The position numbers and the translations under genes are program-made. A DNA stretch of 41,817 bases from an uncultured Lachnospiraceae bacterium (GTDB taxonomy: Bacteria > Bacillota > Clostridia > Lachnospirales > Lachnospiraceae): assembly GCA_902793845.1 (NCBI GenBank), contig CADBFE010000015.1:1-41817 (forward strand), in the 5' to 3' direction. Positions 39,274 through 41,817 of the stretch are shown piece after piece. The notes beneath the pieces were generated by a model, which saw nothing but the letters and a program-made list of their open reading frames with translations, ran no database searches and was not told where the DNA came from. Numbering within the stretch: the first letter of the stretch is position 1; each line of letters begins with the position of its first letter.

Positions 39274-39302
39274 ATTATACATTTTTTACGGGGTAGTGTC
39301 TA
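39274..39302 (-). promoter_or_regulatory. Promoter of the atp operon
   Basis: Minus strand: TAGACA (39302-39297), 17-base spacer, TATAAT (39279-39274). This is the best promoter in the window, about 40 bases before the atpZ start. Confidence 0.8.
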
Positions 39303-39334
39303 CTAAAAAGATTTTATACAATTCATTGGATTTC

Positions 39335-39370
39335 AAAAATAACAAGGCCGGCAGTCCCTGCTGCCGGCCT
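39335..39370 (-). terminator. Intrinsic terminator after the EAL gene
   Basis: A perfect 10-base stem (AGGCCGGCAG/CTGCCGGCCT) with a 6-base loop, then TTGTTATTTTT on the minus strand. It begins 12 bases past the stop of the EAL gene and isolates it from the atp operon. Confidence 0.9.
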
Positions 39371-39381
39371 GATAAAAATGT

Positions 39382-41484
39382 TCATCCTTCCTGATGTTCC
39401 GCCCGTCCCCTTCTGATATAAAGGAGTATTACCTGATTTGTATCGGAATATGAAGCGCTCTTTGTCGCTTCCATTACGGTTGGCATCTTCTCGCCGTCCA
39501 TCACCCTGTGATATCTGACATTTATTTTTTCGTCACTGTTTTTGAAGTGCTCCTTTAATTTGTCCAGATCCGCAAATGCCTTAAATCTGTCGGTGTCCTC
39601 CGGAGCGACTTTCTCGATGGCAACAAAGTTTGCAAAATCGTCAAACTCACCCTTCTCCTCAAAATCACTGTCAATCTTTTCTATCTTTGATACATGGAGC
39701 ATCTCATATTTTTTTGTATCCAGATTGACCTTTGCTATCTTGCTGAAATTCTCTGTGACAAGCTTTTCGTATTCATGTACAAGGGATACACTGTAGTCCG
39801 CATTTTTCCAGGTCATCAGTACTATAGGGTTTTCTTCGGAGTATTCAGGGGGAACCATCACCTCAAAAGTAGCCCATTTATATTCACCTTCAGATTTGTA
39901 TCTGAAATGCTTCAGTATATTTTTATGCCCCTTTTCTATGAGTGACATCAAAACATTTGTATTGAAAAGAATTCTGTAATCAAAGAGATCATCAGGGTGA
40001 ACGAGCCCCAGCTCGGCAAACCTGTCTATATACTCAAAGATGGTAGCTGCCTCAGGCTGATTGACCTTATCATGCATCTCATCTTTCTTTATAAACTCAT
40101 AATGGCCGGTGACGATATCCACATTGGCAGCCTTGATAAAGTATTCGGAGAACTGCTGAAGGTGGGACTTTTGCAGGATCACTCTGCCCTCATCACTACT
40201 GCCTATCTTTGCAGGGTCCCTTAAGAGATTCTCGTATTCCTCTGCAGGCATTGGCTTGTAGAAATAATATCCCTGTGCAAATTCACATCCGAGACTCGAC
40301 ATGATCTTGAGCTGCTTTGACGTCTCGAGACCTTCAATGATCGCAGGCACCCTGATCTGTCTGGACATCTCCAGGATCGACTCAAGGATGGATGTACTCT
40401 TTTTCTCATTTGACTCTGCATCGGAAAGCAGTTTCATATCAAGCTTAAGTACATCTGCCTGGGTATCTTTAAGCATATTTAATGATGAGTAGCCGCTGCC
40501 AAAGTCATCTATGAGCACTTTAAACCCATGACGGTGGAGCTTATCGATCGTATTTAACAGGAGATAGTCATCATCCATGTATGCGCTCTCTGTAATCTCT
40601 ATCTCGATGCTGCTGGCCGGGATTTTGTACTTTCTGATCAGTCTGATAAATTCATCTGCCACATCGAGCTGATTGATATCTATACGGGATACATTGACGG
40701 ACATGGGTACTACAGGCAGATCCTCCTCAATCCATTTTTTCATATTGAGACATACCTGCTCCCATATAAACCTGTCCAGCCTGGTGATGAGACCGTGCTC
40801 CTCCATGACAGGCACAAAGACGCCCGGGGGAACCAGGCTTCCGTCAGGCTTTACCCATCTGACCAGTGCCTCACCGCCTATGATCTTGCCGTTCTTTATA
40901 TTGCACTTTGGCTGTACATAAAAGCAGAATTCCTTATTGACAAGGGCCTTTAAAATATTTGGGATAAGGCGCATCTCCTTCTCCCTGCTCTTTATCGATG
41001 CATCAATATTCCAGAATATCTCTGCGCCCATCTTGTTGCGTACTCTGCCGAGGGCATCTACCGTATAGTCATATACATCAGATGCGGATATATCCTCTCC
41101 GTTAAATTTATATCCTCCAAATGCCGCAGAGATGGCTTTGTCATCTCCGGCATATCTTGATACCAATTCGTCGAGGCCTTTGATGACTCTGTCTTCCATG
41201 ACCTTGTCCTGCTCCATCACTATGGAGAAGTTGTCGCCGCCAAGGTATCCGGCTACCATATTTGTACCCTTTATGAAATCGTTCAGGTAATCGCTGACCG
41301 CTCCGAGGAGCGCATCACCCTGGGCTCTTCCGTGCCATTTGTTGTAGAAATGAAAATTTCTGATATCCATTGATATCATACATAAAGACAGTGCGCTCTC
41401 TTTCATGAGCTCATCGGTCTTTTCGAGAAACTCCATTCTGGTCGGAAGTTTTGTAATACAGATAAAATTGCCTTTTTTTGTCAT
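39382..41484 (-). CDS. c-di-GMP phosphodiesterase: degenerate GGDEF, EAL and PAS-like domains
   Basis: A 700-residue cytoplasmic protein. The ATG at 41482-41484 is chosen because CAGGAT precedes it; a longer start at 41544 has no ribosome site. Residues 1-160 form a GGDEF domain whose motif reads GGDNF (82-86), so diguanylate cyclase activity is doubtful. Residues about 175-420 form an EAL domain that looks complete: EAL at 205-207, SVNVSR, EITES, LIDDFGSGYSSLNML, LKLDMKLL, EGLETSKQ and FAQGYYFYKP. Residues about 430-700 hold two PAS-like repeats often seen in Lachnospiraceae EAL proteins (ENPIVLMTWKNADY; RYHRVMDGEKMPTVM). Expected to cleave c-di-GMP, and thus a possible regulator of the PelD-dependent polymer. 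It is a single-gene unit with its own terminator. Confidence 0.92.
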   Translation of the reverse strand: MTKKGNFICITKLPTRMEFLEKTDELMKESALSLCMISMDIRNFHFYNKWHGRAQGDALLGAVSDYLNDFIKGTNMVAGYLGGDNFSIVMEQDKVMEDRVIKGLDELVSRYAGDDKAISAAFGGYKFNGEDISASDVYDYTVDALGRVRNKMGAEIFWNIDASIKSREKEMRLIPNILKALVNKEFCFYVQPKCNIKNGKIIGGEALVRWVKPDGSLVPPGVFVPVMEEHGLITRLDRFIWEQVCLNMKKWIEEDLPVVPMSVNVSRIDINQLDVADEFIRLIRKYKIPASSIEIEITESAYMDDDYLLLNTIDKLHRHGFKVLIDDFGSGYSSLNMLKDTQADVLKLDMKLLSDAESNEKKSTSILESILEMSRQIRVPAIIEGLETSKQLKIMSSLGCEFAQGYYFYKPMPAEEYENLLRDPAKIGSSDEGRVILQKSHLQQFSEYFIKAANVDIVTGHYEFIKKDEMHDKVNQPEAATIFEYIDRFAELGLVHPDDLFDYRILFNTNVLMSLIEKGHKNILKHFRYKSEGEYKWATFEVMVPPEYSEENPIVLMTWKNADYSVSLVHEYEKLVTENFSKIAKVNLDTKKYEMLHVSKIEKIDSDFEEKGEFDDFANFVAIEKVAPEDTDRFKAFADLDKLKEHFKNSDEKINVRYHRVMDGEKMPTVMEATKSASYSDTNQVILLYIRRGRAEHQEG

Positions 41485-41613
41485 TATAAAAATCCTGTTC
41501 TTTACATGTGTAAGGAAAAAATTGACACCTTTTCCCACATACATTCTATCATGTGCTATATGGGTAAGGTGTCACAAAATACACTTTATATTTTTGTATA
41601 ATCTTTCTCGTTT

Positions 41614-41817
41614 TTACTCCCGGTCTTCATACTTCTCTATATAGGAAGTCAGAGTGTCGAGTTTATCCTCGTAAATAATATTAAGGAGCCTGTCGAGTCC
41701 GGTGAGAGAAGTCTTTAAGAGCTCAAGGTCTATCTTGCCGTCATTAAGACATTCAACCATCTCATCTATATCGACGACCTTTACAAATCCGTCGGGATAA
41801 ATGATCACATCTGCGAG
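41614..41817 (-). CDS. DUF402-family protein, C-terminal part
   Basis: Only the last 67 residues are in the window; the frame is open to the right edge, so the gene continues beyond it. The segment LADVIIYPDGFVKVVDIDEMVECLNDGKID is the typical C-terminal end of DUF402 (FomD/nucleoside phosphatase-like) proteins, in which a pattern of the kind VxPDGxxxVxDxDEL is followed by helices. The GTG at 41806 is not a real start. Some DUF402 proteins are nucleotide phosphatases; activity here is not visible. Confidence 0.75.
   Translation of the reverse strand, partial: LADVIIYPDGFVKVVDIDEMVECLNDGKIDLELLKTSLTGLDRLLNIIYEDKLDTLTSYIEKYEDRE

Overview
The window looks like chromosomal DNA from an anaerobic Firmicute, most likely a Lachnospiraceae member of the Butyrivibrio/Roseburia type. 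The grounds are moderate-to-low GC, a glgC-glgD pair, a clostridial-style F-type ATP synthase operon, surface-polysaccharide genes without outer-membrane partners, and a small protein with the DELAEGV..AASG leader-like start that I recall from this family. The genus is inference. No rRNA, tRNA, insertion sequence or CRISPR array was seen. Nearly every gene is on the minus strand; the clear exception is the HprK-like gene at 1255-2559.

Left part (1-4722): a spermidine-synthase-like membrane protein runs off the left edge. A 16-bp tandem duplication just after its start codon frameshifts it. Next come an S26-type signal peptidase, a divergent PqqD-HprK-like fusion protein, an ABC exporter, and a small leader-bearing protein that overlaps the exporter gene.

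Middle (4855-23405): about 18.5 kb of tightly packed minus-strand genes, read from 23405 down. The order is histidine phosphatase, PqqD-like protein, SDR-PelD fusion, PelE-like, DUF2194/PelA-like, PelF, PelG (frameshifted), DUF2304, GT4, GT2, DUF4832 protein, large GT-C/polymerase-like membrane protein, Stealth phosphotransferase, and a Wzx-like flippase fused to an NTP_transf_5 nucleotidyltransferase. This is a Gram-positive Pel-type exopolysaccharide module joined to a second glycan module. Parts of a PqqD/HprK/nucleotidyltransferase/S26/exporter system are scattered at both ends. PelD keeps a c-di-GMP I-site (RQHD) while its GGDEF motif is destroyed.

Right part: glgC-glgD (glycogen synthesis) have their own promoter and terminator. 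They are followed by a LysM protein, then an operon of a C39-like membrane protein, an SGNH lipoprotein and a methionine gamma-lyase-like enzyme. The full ATP synthase operon is atpZ-I-B-E-F-H-A-G-D-C, with a strong sigma-A-type promoter and a subunit c carrying a Na+-binding-type signature. An EAL/degenerate-GGDEF phosphodiesterase and the C-terminus of a DUF402 protein complete the window. The EAL enzyme could lower the c-di-GMP that PelD is predicted to sense.
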